Positions 1 to 8,884 of a stretch of 64,000 nucleotides of DNA are shown piece after piece. A program made the position numbers and the translations under genes. Source of the stretch: a bacterium UBP11_UBA4055 (lineage in GTDB: Bacteria > UBA4055); NCBI GenBank assembly GCA_002382735.1, contig DFZN01000032.1:1-64000 (forward strand). The letters run 5' to 3'. The notes beneath the pieces are model-generated. The model saw only the letters and a program-made list of their open reading frames with translations. It did no database searches and had not been told where the DNA came from. How positions within the stretch are numbered: position 1 is the stretch's first letter; each line of letters opens with the position of its first letter.

Positions 1-533
1 TATTTTTCTGGAAGATCCGTTGAAACAACGGTCACATCAACAATATCGCCTACTTTGACGGCATCGAGAGGATTTTACGAACCTGTCCGCAAGCTGTGAA
101 ACATGGACCAGCGCATCCTGTTTGATGCCAATGTCAATGAAAGCGCAGAAATCAACGATATTCCTGACTGTTCCTTTGAGTTTCATTCCGACACTCAGAT
201 CTTCGGTCTTGAGAACATCGCTGCGCAGGATCGGTTTTGACATATCTTCCCTCGGATCTCGGGTCTATTTTTACAAGTTCTGCAAGCGGATCTATCACTC
301 TTCGGGCGATCGAGATATTACCTCTCAAGGCTGCCTCATGATCAGGAAATTCTTCCTGAGCGACAGCAGAAGCTGAATAAACTGATGCGCCCGCCTGTCA
401 TTTCCTTCCGGTATCTGGCTATGAACGGGATCGTTGCGCCTTCTGAAAGTAGGTTTAATACTGTGGTCACTGAGTTGACAGACCAGTTATTTTCTTTTGC
501 CATGATGTTTGTGATGTTATTCATTGGTTCCAT
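1..533 (-). pseudogene. tex: tex (S1-domain transcription accessory protein) relic, shredded
   Basis: Three pieces of a Tex protein lie in the correct N-to-C order but in different frames. Bases 533 to about 392 encode the N-terminus, with the family signature [18 protein letters not shown]. Bases about 388 to 262 encode a central piece ([16 protein letters not shown], then [10 protein letters not shown]). Bases about 264 to 1 encode RDPRED followed by the C-terminal S1 RNA-binding domain ([22 protein letters not shown]). Intact Tex proteins are over 700 residues, so roughly 350 and 130 residues are missing at the two joints, and both joints shift the frame. A third lesion is one base lost from a T run at 73-76; adding it back restores NPLDAVKVGDIVDVTVV. 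The S1 motif VDFGAF has also become VDFCAF. The relic runs off the left edge of the window. Several independent lesions favour real decay over a single assembly error. Confidence 0.85.
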
Positions 534-543
534 TTAGAATTAT

Positions 544-987
544 CTACACTTTCACTTTTACAACGATCTTCTTCACTTCTGAGGTTTTATCTTTCATCAT
601 ACCCGGCATGTGCAGATCATCGGGAAAGAATACAGCAAATTCTCCCGGCATAAGGGTTAAATACTCACATTCACCAAAATAAAATGCTATGTCTTTAACA
701 GTATCATAATGTTCTTTTATCTTCTGACCGTTGAGTTTTGCATAACCGATCTTTTCTGACCCTTTTGTGATCAGCTGAATATCTATGTAATTTTTATGAC
801 CTTCAAGGTAACCTTGTTCTTTTGTAGTATATTCAACTACCGAAACAAATAAATTTTCACCGTCAATGAGATGCCTGCCTGTCGGGAGATCTTCAAGATC
901 CGCTGATCTTAGAAATTCAATGGCTCTCTCGAAACCCGGGTGAAAACCTTTGTATTTTTCGATATCTTCCAGTTTGTCGAATGTCAT
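544..987 (-). CDS. YhcH/YjgK/YiaL family cupin-fold protein
   Basis: A 147-residue protein of the YhcH/YjgK/YiaL (DUF386) family. These are small double-stranded beta-helix proteins, some annotated as beta-galactosidase beta subunits or linked to sialic-acid and sugar-acid use; the exact reaction is often unknown. The family marks seen are GRHLIDGENLFVSV, EGHKNYIDIQLITKG and the late PDDLHMPG, which supply the conserved histidine and acidic pocket residues expected to bind metal. Length matches the family norm of about 150. It follows a truncated toxin gene and precedes the tex relic, so no pathway context is available. Family confidence is high, substrate unknown. Confidence 0.85.
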   Translation of the reverse strand: MTFDKLEDIEKYKGFHPGFERAIEFLRSADLEDLPTGRHLIDGENLFVSVVEYTTKEQGYLEGHKNYIDIQLITKGSEKIGYAKLNGQKIKEHYDTVKDIAFYFGECEYLTLMPGEFAVFFPDDLHMPGMMKDKTSEVKKIVVKVKV

Positions 988-998
988 AAAAAATCCTG

Positions 999-1223
999 CT
1001 ATTCGATAGACAGCACTTTTGATAGTCCTGACCTGATTTCATACTGAACAGATCCGCTTACATCTCCAATTTTTTCAATAAATCTGTCAACGGATACCGA
1101 ACGAACCTGAAAACAGTCTACGCAAGAAACTTTCGATAATTTGCTTTCATTGTCAGCTTCGATTCTAACCATCCATGGAGCAACATCAAAACGATCTTTC
1201 CATTCTGAAGTTTGAGTCAACAT
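999..1223 (-). pseudogene. N-terminally truncated MazF/PemK-family toxin
   Basis: A 74-residue reading frame that resembles only the last two thirds of a MazF/PemK mRNA interferase: APWMVRIEADNESKLSK, then CVDCFQVRSVSVDRFIEK, then a C-terminal helix ending SKVLSIE. Intact members are about 110 residues and start with a GDIW-type strand and an RP..VS segment that build the RNA-binding face; both are absent. An in-frame TAA lies just upstream of the ATG, and only 18 bases separate the frame from the neighbouring peptidase gene, so the missing part is not nearby. No antitoxin gene is adjacent. Likely an inactive relic; a short divergent protein with this start is the alternative. Confidence 0.55.
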
Positions 1224-1241
1224 GATTTTGCTCTTTTATTA

Positions 1242-3275
1242 TTAATAATCCATCCCGACCTGATCCATCAGAAACGCCATCTTGTCCGCGCTCTGACCTG
1301 CTATGATCGAAAGCTGTGTACCGCCGCCGTGACCGGACGACTGCTGAACCTGTAAAAGGATCGGTGCGTCTGAGGCATTTGCATCCCTTAGCGCGGCTGT
1401 GAACTTGCGGGCATGATACGGATCGACCCGGGCATCATTGATGCCCGCTGTTACGATGATCGCGGGATATTTTGTGCCCGGCCTTACATTATGATAGGGC
1501 GAATATTTCAAGATATACTTAAACTGTTCCGGATCATCCGCACTCCCGTATTCCTCTTTCCAGATATTGGCGATCATTGACTTGTGATACCTTATCATAT
1601 CAAGAAGAGGAACTCCGCAGTATATCGCCTTCATGAGGTCGGGCCTCTGCGTGATCATCGCACCGGTCAGGAGTCCGCCGTTGCTCCCACCCGTCATCAC
1701 AAGCTTTTCCCTACATGTATAACCGTTAGCGATCATCCATTCCGCGGCGGTGATGTAATCATCGAAAACATTCTGTTTATTTTCGAACATGCCTTCTTTA
1801 TGCCACTCCTCACCGTATTCTCCCCCGCCGCGCAGGTTCGGAACAGCCACGATACCGCCGGCTTCCAGCCAAACCGCATACTCGGACTTAAATGTAGGCG
1901 TGATCGAGATATTGAATCCGCCGTATGCGTACATAAAGCACGGAGTATTTATATCCGGTTTCGATCCTGTTTTCTTTATGATGAACATCGAGATTTTTGT
2001 TCCGTCTTTCGAGCTGTACCATATCTGTTCAGTTTCGTAATCATAAAATTTAAAATTTATATGAGGCATGAAAAACTGTTTCGCTCTATTCCCTTTAATG
2101 TCATATTTATAGATAGCTGATGGTATAGTAAAAGATGACAGCCAAAGCCAGACAACTGAATCTTTCTGCCTTCCCCATACGCCTGCCGTGCTCGCTTCAG
2201 TAACACAAACATTCTGAATATAATTTCCATCAAGATCATATATCTGAATTAAAGAAAACGCATTTTTCAGGTAGGTCACATACAGAAGTCCGTTGATTAT
2301 CCTGAAATCTTCAATTTTGAATTCTTTTTCAGGTATTATTTCTCTCCAGTTCTCTTTTCCGCAGTTATCTGTATTAGTCACATAGATTTTTTTATTTGGA
2401 GCATCTTTATCTGTCAGGATAAATATTTTGCCATCGTAGAAAATCGGATAGAATTGCGCTTCAAAACTGTCTTCCAGAACAGTCAGCTCATCTTCATCTT
2501 TCTTTTTAAAATACATGCAGTTCTTGTAGAACTTACCTTTGCATACGATCAGGTATCTGCCGTCTTCTGAATGATACGCCCAATACCAGTTCTCTTTTAC
2601 TTCTTTGTCGTAGTAAAGCTTTTCATCATCCCTCTTATCCGCACCAAGCTTATGATAATAGACCGACTGCCAATAGTATTCTTCTCCTACAGGCACTTCA
2701 CCTTTCAAAGGAAGTGACATATAATAAAAACCATTTCCGTCCGGATCCCAGTCATATATGTGCTGTTTCCAGCCTTTAACTTCATCGCTTAATATTTGTC
2801 CGCTTTCGATCTCCATTATTTTAAGGACAGGAGCTTCATCACCGCCTTTTGCTACTCCGTAACAAAGCAATTTTCCGTCCCTCGAAGCTTTGTAATAGCT
2901 CAGAGTCTCATCCTCCGCCCATTTATTCGGATCGATCAGGACTTCAATTGAAGAATTCTCATCTTTCTGTGTATAAAGCACCCATTTCTCTTCATCAGCT
3001 TTTTTCTTGTACTGTAGAATCCTTTCACCGTTTAGAACTTTTTCCGGAATGCTCATCTGATCGACTTTCATCAGCTTGATCAGCCTGTCCTTAAGCTTAT
3101 CTCTGAAAGGTATTTTCGAGAGAAAACTCTCCGTGAAATCATTCTGGGCTTTATCCCATGCAAGAACTTCGGGATCTTTGCTATCTTCAAGCCACCTGTA
3201 ATTGTCTTTGATCTCTGTGCCGTGAAGCACATCAGTAACTTCAACCTTTTTCGTTTCGGGGTAATTTAATTTCAT
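1242..3275 (-). CDS. Prolyl oligopeptidase family serine peptidase (S9A)
   Basis: A protein of about 677 residues with the S9A layout: an N-terminal segment MKLNYPETKKVEVTDVLHG, a seven-bladed propeller that gates the active site, and a C-terminal alpha/beta-hydrolase domain. The triad is visible as Ser531 in GGSNGGLL, Asp614 in NDARVDP and His649 in SSGHGGG. The enzyme cuts short peptides after proline. I chose the ATG at 3275, preceded by GGAG, over a TTG eight codons upstream because the family start aligns there. No signal peptide is seen, so it is probably cytoplasmic. It lies 4 bases or so downstream of an exported protein gene on the same strand and may share its transcript. Confidence 0.93.
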   Translation of the reverse strand: MKLNYPETKKVEVTDVLHGTEIKDNYRWLEDSKDPEVLAWDKAQNDFTESFLSKIPFRDKLKDRLIKLMKVDQMSIPEKVLNGERILQYKKKADEEKWVLYTQKDENSSIEVLIDPNKWAEDETLSYYKASRDGKLLCYGVAKGGDEAPVLKIMEIESGQILSDEVKGWKQHIYDWDPDGNGFYYMSLPLKGEVPVGEEYYWQSVYYHKLGADKRDDEKLYYDKEVKENWYWAYHSEDGRYLIVCKGKFYKNCMYFKKKDEDELTVLEDSFEAQFYPIFYDGKIFILTDKDAPNKKIYVTNTDNCGKENWREIIPEKEFKIEDFRIINGLLYVTYLKNAFSLIQIYDLDGNYIQNVCVTEASTAGVWGRQKDSVVWLWLSSFTIPSAIYKYDIKGNRAKQFFMPHINFKFYDYETEQIWYSSKDGTKISMFIIKKTGSKPDINTPCFMYAYGGFNISITPTFKSEYAVWLEAGGIVAVPNLRGGGEYGEEWHKEGMFENKQNVFDDYITAAEWMIANGYTCREKLVMTGGSNGGLLTGAMITQRPDLMKAIYCGVPLLDMIRYHKSMIANIWKEEYGSADDPEQFKYILKYSPYHNVRPGTKYPAIIVTAGINDARVDPYHARKFTAALRDANASDAPILLQVQQSSGHGGGTQLSIIAGQSADKMAFLMDQVGMDY

Positions 3276-3303
3276 CAGTTTCTCCGCATTTATTTCCAAT
3301 GTT

Positions 3304-3906
3304 TTACTTAACCTTCTTAACTCTCTCGACTTTCCAGTAGAGCATGAACGGGACGGGGATTATTTCATCGCCTTTATAACCGTAATTTATCAGATCTTGC
3401 TTTGGCACAAAGCCGTGCTTTTCAGTGCTGACTCCTGTAATATAATAGCCGTGCAGGTATAAAATATCTGTGAGCGGCTGGAAAACATTGCTGCTGTATA
3501 TCACGCTGTGCATGAATTCGTAATTCATCTCTTTGCCTTTTAGCGAAACATGCGTCATCCACTCCTCGGAGTCAAGGAAAGCCTGAATGTAGTCGGGCAT
3601 GATGTCGGGGAACTGGAGCGGATAACCTATATCGGCTGTCGTGAGCAGGATATTGATCAGGCTGTCAGCCTGAGACCACAGACCGTCTATGATCCCGCAT
3701 TCCGCTGATAAACTGATGATTTTTTTATTCTTCGAATACTTCAGATAATCGAAATTACTGTCTTCAGCAGATCTTCTGAAGCTCATGACAGAATAATTGT
3801 CGCCTTCGGTCAATTTAAGCGTGAGTTCATTCTCCGACCGTTCTATATCAACGGCTCCGTTAAGTACTACCGTCAAAGCTAAAATGATAAAATGATATAA
3901 TTTCAT
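3304..3906 (-). CDS. Exported protein of unknown function
   Basis: A 200-residue protein I do not recognise. It starts with a clear signal peptide (MKLYHFIILALTVVLNGAV), so it is exported to the periplasm or beyond. No lipobox cysteine follows. The mature part is mixed alpha/beta without repeats, and has an aromatic-rich C-terminal half (DILYLHGYYITG, PVPFMLYWKVERVKK). It is immediately upstream of the prolyl oligopeptidase gene on the same strand, and the two may be co-transcribed, but the peptidase lacks an export signal so a direct partnership is not implied. Confidence 0.7.
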   Translation of the reverse strand: MKLYHFIILALTVVLNGAVDIERSENELTLKLTEGDNYSVMSFRRSAEDSNFDYLKYSKNKKIISLSAECGIIDGLWSQADSLINILLTTADIGYPLQFPDIMPDYIQAFLDSEEWMTHVSLKGKEMNYEFMHSVIYSSNVFQPLTDILYLHGYYITGVSTEKHGFVPKQDLINYGYKGDEIIPVPFMLYWKVERVKKVK

Positions 3907-3963
3907 TGTTGTCTCTATTGCTTGAACTTAATATAACACATTCGGCGTCTAAATCAAACTGAA

Positions 3964-4374
3964 TTATTTTTTAATTATCTTGCACATGCCTGGTCTTTCG
4001 GGCGATCTTTCCGAATAGCCGAACTTTCTGTAAAATTCTCTGACTTCCTTAGCTGCCATAAGCCCGATAAATGAATTATTTACTGTTCTTTTTTTGAGAA
4101 AATTTTCGATTTCGAGCATGATCTTTGTGCCTATTCCTTTCTTCTGATATTCCGGTGCTACTATGATGTCCTGAATATAAAAATACATCAGACCGTCACC
4201 TATAACTCTGCCGCATCCGATTATTTCGTCACCGTCATAAAAACTTACCGAAAACAGATCTGCGGACAGCGACCTTTCAACGACCTTGTCATGGAATATA
4301 TCCCAGCCTGTCGTTGCCCTGAGCTTCTGGTAATCCGGAGTTCTGATCACTCCCTTTTTAACTCTAAAAACCAT
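3964..4374 (-). CDS. GNAT family N-acetyltransferase
   Basis: A protein of about 136 residues with the GNAT acetyl-CoA fold. The beta-4/alpha-3 signature is seen as YFYIQDIIVAPEYQKKGIG, where the QKKGIG turn binds the pyrophosphate of acetyl-CoA. A late EFYRKFGY motif is typical of the C-terminal half. I chose the ATG at 4374, which has GAGGA at good spacing, over an upstream TTG that would add 18 hydrophobic residues not found in the family. The substrate cannot be told from sequence. It is separated by about 150 bases from fhs on the same strand. Confidence 0.85.
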   Translation of the reverse strand: MVFRVKKGVIRTPDYQKLRATTGWDIFHDKVVERSLSADLFSVSFYDGDEIIGCGRVIGDGLMYFYIQDIIVAPEYQKKGIGTKIMLEIENFLKKRTVNNSFIGLMAAKEVREFYRKFGYSERSPERPGMCKIIKK

Positions 4375-4526
4375 CTCATCCTCAATGAACTTACTGAACA
4401 AAATAAACATTTTAGACATCAAAAACAAATAAATTAAATAAGCAAATATTTTGAAAAAAACGGTTTATGAAAGTATATTCCGCACAGATTTTACAACGGA
4501 GAATGTATGGCTGCGAGACAGGATAC

Positions 4527-6197
4527 CTAAAACAACCCGTCAATATTTCCCTGATTATCGATATCCATTCTGTATGCCGCAGGCGCGTCGGGAAGGCCGG
4601 GCATACGCATGATCTCGCCTGTTATGGGAACGAGGAAGCCTGCTCCTGAGGATATCTGTATCTCGCGGACTGTGACTACGAAATCCTTCGGTCTGCCGAG
4701 CAGTTCAGGATTGTCTGAAAGCGATTTCTGTGTTTTGGCTATACAGACAGGCAGTTTGTCCAGTCCGAGCTTGATTATTCGTTTTATATCGTTCTTTGCC
4801 TGCGCAGTATAATCGATCGCTTCCGCTCCATAAATAGTCTTGGCTATCTTTTCGATCTTCTTTTCGATCGTCCATTCCCAGTCATAAAGCGGAGTGAATT
4901 CGTTCATACAGAGATCTGCGGTTTTTTTGACAGCTTCGGCAAGCTCCAGTCCGCCCTCTCCGCCTCTGGCCCAGACATCAGCCACGGCCGCGACTATGTT
5001 TTTGCTCCTGACGAAATCCCTGATAATATTAATTTCTTCGTCTGTGTCGGTATGGAATTTGTTTATAGCGACGACAGGGCAGATGTTGAAGTGCTTCATG
5101 TTCTCTATGTGCTTTGCAAGGTTTTCGAGTCCCCTTTCGACAGCGGCCGGATCGGGCTCAGTCAGCTCTTTGAGCTTTGCGCCGCCGTGAAATTTCAGTG
5201 CTCTGACAGTTGCGACCAGCACGACTGCTTTGGGGCTTATGCCCGCAGTTTTACACTTGATGTCCATAAATTTCTCGGCGCCGAGGTCGAATCCGAAGCC
5301 TGCTTCGGTCACTACATAGTCGGAAAGCGACATGCCGGTTTTGGTCGCGATGATCGAGTTGGTGCCCTGCGCGATGTTGGCGAAAGGACCTCCGTGGATT
5401 ATTGCGGGAGTTCCGCCTATAGTCTGAACAAGGTTGGGCTTGATCGCATCCTTCAAGAGGGCCGCCATCGCGCCGTTCGCGCCAAGATCGCGGACGAAAA
5501 CGGGCTTTTTGTCATGGCTGTACCCGATGAATATATTACCGAGCCTTCTCTTGAGATCATCGATGCCGCTGCTCAGGCATAGAATAGCCATGACTTCCGA
5601 TGCGGCGGTGATATCGAATCCGGTTTCTCGCGGAATGCTGTTTTTCGTACCGCCGAGCCCGATAACAATGTCCCTCAATGAGCGGTCGTTCATGTCCATC
5701 ACCCTGCGCCAGCTTATCGTTCTTGCGTCAAGGTTGAGTTCGCTTTTCTTATTCTGAAGTTCGTTGTCTATCAGCGCGGCGAGCAGATTATTCGCCTTTT
5801 CTATCGCAGAAATGTCGCCTGTAAAGTGCAGATTGATGTCTTCCATCGGAAGAACCTGTGCGTATCCTCCCCCTGCCGCACCGCCTTTGATACCGAAAAC
5901 AGGACCGAGCGAAGGCTCTCTTAATACCACTGTCGATTTGCTTCCGAGAAGATTCAGACCCTGACTTAAGCCTATCGAAACTGTCGTTTTTCCTTCCCCC
6001 GCCGGTGTGGGAGTGATCGCGGAGACAAGGATCAGCTTTGATCTTTTTACTTTTTCCTCATCTATCAGCTTCAGCGGAAGTTTTGCTTTATATTTGCCGT
6101 AATACTCCAGATCTTTCTCTTCAATCCCGAGTTTTTGAGCAATTACTGAAATATGCTCCATTTTCGATTCTCTTGCGATTTCAAGATCGTTCTTCAT
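4527..6197 (-). CDS. fhs: Formate-tetrahydrofolate ligase
   Basis: A 556-residue, full-length formyltetrahydrofolate synthetase, which joins formate to tetrahydrofolate using ATP and feeds one-carbon units into purine and other synthesis. The ATP-binding loop TPTPAGEGKTT is at about residues 62-72. Other family marks are EPSLGPVFGIKGGAAGGGYAQV (split here: EPSLGPVFG, then GGAAGGGYAQV), DINLHFTGD and GFGFDLGAEKF. The enzyme is cytoplasmic and normally a tetramer. Its start overlaps the stop of the preceding RlmK-type gene by 4 bases (ATGA), so the two are translationally coupled. No other Wood-Ljungdahl gene is nearby, so a role in acetogenesis is not supported; ordinary folate metabolism is the simplest reading. 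Confidence 0.97.
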   Translation of the reverse strand: MKNDLEIARESKMEHISVIAQKLGIEEKDLEYYGKYKAKLPLKLIDEEKVKRSKLILVSAITPTPAGEGKTTVSIGLSQGLNLLGSKSTVVLREPSLGPVFGIKGGAAGGGYAQVLPMEDINLHFTGDISAIEKANNLLAALIDNELQNKKSELNLDARTISWRRVMDMNDRSLRDIVIGLGGTKNSIPRETGFDITAASEVMAILCLSSGIDDLKRRLGNIFIGYSHDKKPVFVRDLGANGAMAALLKDAIKPNLVQTIGGTPAIIHGGPFANIAQGTNSIIATKTGMSLSDYVVTEAGFGFDLGAEKFMDIKCKTAGISPKAVVLVATVRALKFHGGAKLKELTEPDPAAVERGLENLAKHIENMKHFNICPVVAINKFHTDTDEEINIIRDFVRSKNIVAAVADVWARGGEGGLELAEAVKKTADLCMNEFTPLYDWEWTIEKKIEKIAKTIYGAEAIDYTAQAKNDIKRIIKLGLDKLPVCIAKTQKSLSDNPELLGRPKDFVVTVREIQISSGAGFLVPITGEIMRMPGLPDAPAAYRMDIDNQGNIDGLF

Positions 6198-7168
6198 TTG
6201 GCTGCTCCTTTCTGTTTGATCAAGTAAACTTTGTGTATCTTTTTATCCCTGAAACCTTCCGGGATGGTTCTTGTGCTTATATCCTGAATTTCGAGGTCGG
6301 ATCTGAGCTGTTCATCCATTTTGAATTTTCTCGAATTAGTGCTGAAAAATATCAGACCCTGCCTGCCGTTAAGAAGCCTTGCAGATCTTCTTATAATGTC
6401 AGAATGGTCTTTATTGACATCGAACATCTCATCCATTTTTTTTGATCTTGATATGGTCGGAGGATCTATTATTATCATATCGAATTTCAGCTTCTCTTTT
6501 GCAGCCCGTTCGAGATATTTCATGCAGTCTTCGCGTATGAACTGATGATCTTTTAGGTCAAACCCGTTAAGTTTCATATTCTCCGATGCCCATTCGGTGT
6601 AGGTATTCGACATATCGACGCTCAGAGTGCTTTTTGCTCCTGCTTTTGCGCAGTAAACGGAAAATGAACCTGTGTATGAGTAGAGATTGAGTACTGTTTT
6701 ACCTCCGGACATTGTTGCCGCTATTTCTCTTGCCGGACGGTGATCCAGAAACAGCCCCGTGTCGATGTAGTCTTTCAGGTTTATGAAGAAAGATATCCCG
6801 TTCTCTTTTCCTGTAAAGAAGTCGCGGCTCTCAGACATTTTCTCATACTGCTCGAGTAAAGCTCTTTTCTTTCTCACTTTCCAGAAAATATCATCATCAG
6901 AAATTCCGAAAACAGTTTTGAGCCCTTCACTTACGATGCCTGATATTTCTTCCGGTACTTCCTCGCCGGGAGATTTACTATAATACTGAAAAAGGAATTT
7001 TCCCGCATAATAATCGGCCGTTAAAGGAAACTCGGGGATGTCTCTGTCGTATATCCTGAAGCAGTCGGTATCTGTCCTTCCGGCACTTTTACGGTAATGT
7101 CTGTAGTTTTTTATCAGCCTGTTGATAAACGGATTATCGTATTCTTTTACAAGTTCGATCAATGCCAC
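6194..7168 (-). CDS. rlmK: Stand-alone RlmK-type 23S rRNA (guanine-N7) methyltransferase
   Basis: A 324-residue class I SAM methyltransferase matching the C-terminal (RlmK) half of Escherichia coli RlmL, which makes 7-methylguanosine in 23S rRNA. Matching segments are NPFINRLIKNYRHYRK at the N-terminus, FRIYDRDIPEF, YIDTGLFLDHRPAR, the SAM-binding NLYSYTGSFSVYCAKAGA, and the catalytic-region IDPPTISRSKKM. The N-terminal RlmL half (THUMP and N2-guanine methyltransferase) is absent, and there is no PUA domain as in RlmI. The start is a GTG after an AGGG-type ribosome site. It overlaps fhs by 4 bases. The exact target base is inferred from homology. Confidence 0.8.
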   Translation of the reverse strand: MALIELVKEYDNPFINRLIKNYRHYRKSAGRTDTDCFRIYDRDIPEFPLTADYYAGKFLFQYYSKSPGEEVPEEISGIVSEGLKTVFGISDDDIFWKVRKKRALLEQYEKMSESRDFFTGKENGISFFINLKDYIDTGLFLDHRPAREIAATMSGGKTVLNLYSYTGSFSVYCAKAGAKSTLSVDMSNTYTEWASENMKLNGFDLKDHQFIREDCMKYLERAAKEKLKFDMIIIDPPTISRSKKMDEMFDVNKDHSDIIRRSARLLNGRQGLIFFSTNSRKFKMDEQLRSDLEIQDISTRTIPEGFRDKKIHKVYLIKQKGAAK

Positions 7169-7262
7169 TTTCTTTTCCCTTTATTATGTCGATTTAAATA
7201 TACGAATTGCAAATACCCTCTTACAAGCTAATTTTTTTCTTTAATTTCCTGAAATAATTGTG

Positions 7263-7270
7263 TATATTTG
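7263..7270 (+). promoter_or_regulatory. TATATTTG element upstream of mtnA
   Basis: TATATTTG matches the Bacteroidota-type -7 element TAnnTTTG and sits 32 bases before the mtnA start, in the divergent gap between rlmK and mtnA. No good upstream TTG box is visible at the expected distance. Similar octamers occur before three other rightward transcription units in this window. Confidence 0.4.
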
Positions 7271-7302
7271 GATGTCTTGAGATATTTTAAACGGAAAAAA
7301 AT

Positions 7303-8346
7303 ATGAAGTATGATGGGAAAAAGTACCGGTCATTGTGGTATGAGAACGATGAGTTAAGGATAATCGACCAGAGAGTGTTGCCTTTTAAATTCAGATTGCT
7401 GAAACTTAAAACATCAGAGGAAATAATCGCGGCTATAAAAGAAATGAAGCTGAGAGGAGCTCCAATAATCGGAGTTGCGGCGGCTTATGCGGTTTTCTTT
7501 GCGTACAGGGAATCTTTGACTAAAGCCGACCCCGAATTCTATTACGAATCAATGCTCAGCAAGCTGAAAAGGTCTAGACCGACTGCCGTCAATCTTTTAT
7601 GGGCCGCAAGCCAGATAGATAAAGCTGTCAAAATGGGCCTTGAGGCTGACAGGGTAATATCATTCGTTAAGAACATAGAGAACAACGAAATTAACTGTTG
7701 TAAAATGATAGGGGACAACGGCGTTATGCTTCTTAAAGATATAGCGAATGCCAGGAACTTTAAACAGGTGAATATACTGACTCACTGTAATGCGGGATGG
7801 CTTGCGACCATAGATTACGGGACGGCTTCGTCGCCTGTTTTCCGGGCAAGGGATAACGAAATGGATGTGCATGTCTGGATTGGAGAGACAAGGCCCAGAA
7901 ATCAGGGCGGAAAACTGACGGCGTGGGAATATTTTCACGAAAATATTCCGCATACTGTAGTTGCGGACAACGCTGTGGGATATCTGATGACGAAGGGACT
8001 TGTGGATATTGTTATAGTAGGCGCGGACAGGATAACAAGGAACGGTGATGTGGCAAACAAGATCGGGACATATCTGAGGGCACTGGCCGCAAAACACAAT
8101 AACATTCCTTTTTATGTAGCGGCTCCGACTTCAACGATCGACCTTTCGATAAAGTCAGGCAATGAGATAGTGATCGAAGAGAGAGATGAAAATGAGATCA
8201 GATACATAAATGAGGTGCCCATGATCCACGAACTTTCTCCCGTTTCGAACCCGGCCTTCGATATTACTCCCGCTGAACTCATAACCGGAATAATTACTGA
8301 AAGAGGAATTTTCGAACCTAAAGATATAAAAAGGCTGCCAATATGA
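7303..8346 (+). CDS. mtnA: S-methyl-5-thioribose-1-phosphate isomerase
   Basis: A 347-residue protein that converts 5-methylthioribose-1-phosphate to the ribulose form in methionine salvage. It belongs to the eIF2B-like isomerase superfamily. Visible marks are KLRGAPIIGVAAAYA-like LRGAPIIGVAAAYA, LTHCNAGWLATIDYGTA with the catalytic Cys, and VDIVIVGADRI followed by NGDVANKIGTY, which carries the catalytic Asp. Length is normal. The stop overlaps the ogt start by 4 bases, so the two genes are coupled. No mtnK, mtnB, mtnC or mtnD homologue lies in the window, so the rest of the salvage pathway must be elsewhere or absent. Confidence 0.95.
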   Translation: MKYDGKKYRSLWYENDELRIIDQRVLPFKFRLLKLKTSEEIIAAIKEMKLRGAPIIGVAAAYAVFFAYRESLTKADPEFYYESMLSKLKRSRPTAVNLLWAASQIDKAVKMGLEADRVISFVKNIENNEINCCKMIGDNGVMLLKDIANARNFKQVNILTHCNAGWLATIDYGTASSPVFRARDNEMDVHVWIGETRPRNQGGKLTAWEYFHENIPHTVVADNAVGYLMTKGLVDIVIVGADRITRNGDVANKIGTYLRALAAKHNNIPFYVAAPTSTIDLSIKSGNEIVIEERDENEIRYINEVPMIHELSPVSNPAFDITPAELITGIITERGIFEPKDIKRLPI

Positions 8347-8882
8347 AAAAAATGCCTCTTCCCGGAACCGGAACCGTTACCGGAACGGTTGAAACACAAT
8401 TCGGATGGCTATGTTTTACTCTATCTTCAAAAGGTCTCAAAGAATGCAGATTCATGTTCCCGGATAAGGATGAAGCAGAAAGATCAATTAACGCACAAAA
8501 TACCGGATCAGAGGTTAACGGCAGGCTTGAAATCATAGAGAAATGGGAAACTCTTTTTAAAAATTTCTTTTCAGGCAAATTAAAGTCATTAAGCACCATT
8601 CCTCTTGATTCGACTTCCTGGACCGATTTTCAGAAGAAGGTTTACGAGACTGTTAAAAGTATTCCATACGGTAAAACTGCCTCGTACGGTACTATTGCCT
8701 CATATCTCGGCAACGAAAAGGCATCCAGAGCCGTAGGCAATGCATTGAAAAAGAATCCCGTTCCGCCTGTAGTTCCGTGCCACAGAGTGATAGCTTCAGA
8801 CAAAGATCTGTGCGGATTTTCTGCCGTGGGAGGCGTTGATCTCAAACTAAAAATGCTTGAACTGGAAAGAAATAATTCGTGA
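8343..8882 (+). CDS. ogt: Methylated-DNA-protein cysteine S-methyltransferase
   Basis: A 179-residue suicide DNA-repair protein that moves the methyl group from O6-methylguanine to its own cysteine. The acceptor is Cys146 in the motif VVPCHRVI; the helix-turn-helix that enters the minor groove is seen as IPYGKTASYGTIASYLG, followed by ASRAVGNALKKNP. The N-terminal domain is short and divergent, as is common. It overlaps mtnA by 4 bases. The next gene on the right is convergent, with its stop only 2 bases away. Confidence 0.95.
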   Translation: MKKMPLPGTGTVTGTVETQFGWLCFTLSSKGLKECRFMFPDKDEAERSINAQNTGSEVNGRLEIIEKWETLFKNFFSGKLKSLSTIPLDSTSWTDFQKKVYETVKSIPYGKTASYGTIASYLGNEKASRAVGNALKKNPVPPVVPCHRVIASDKDLCGFSAVGGVDLKLKMLELERNNS

Positions 8883-8884
8883 CT

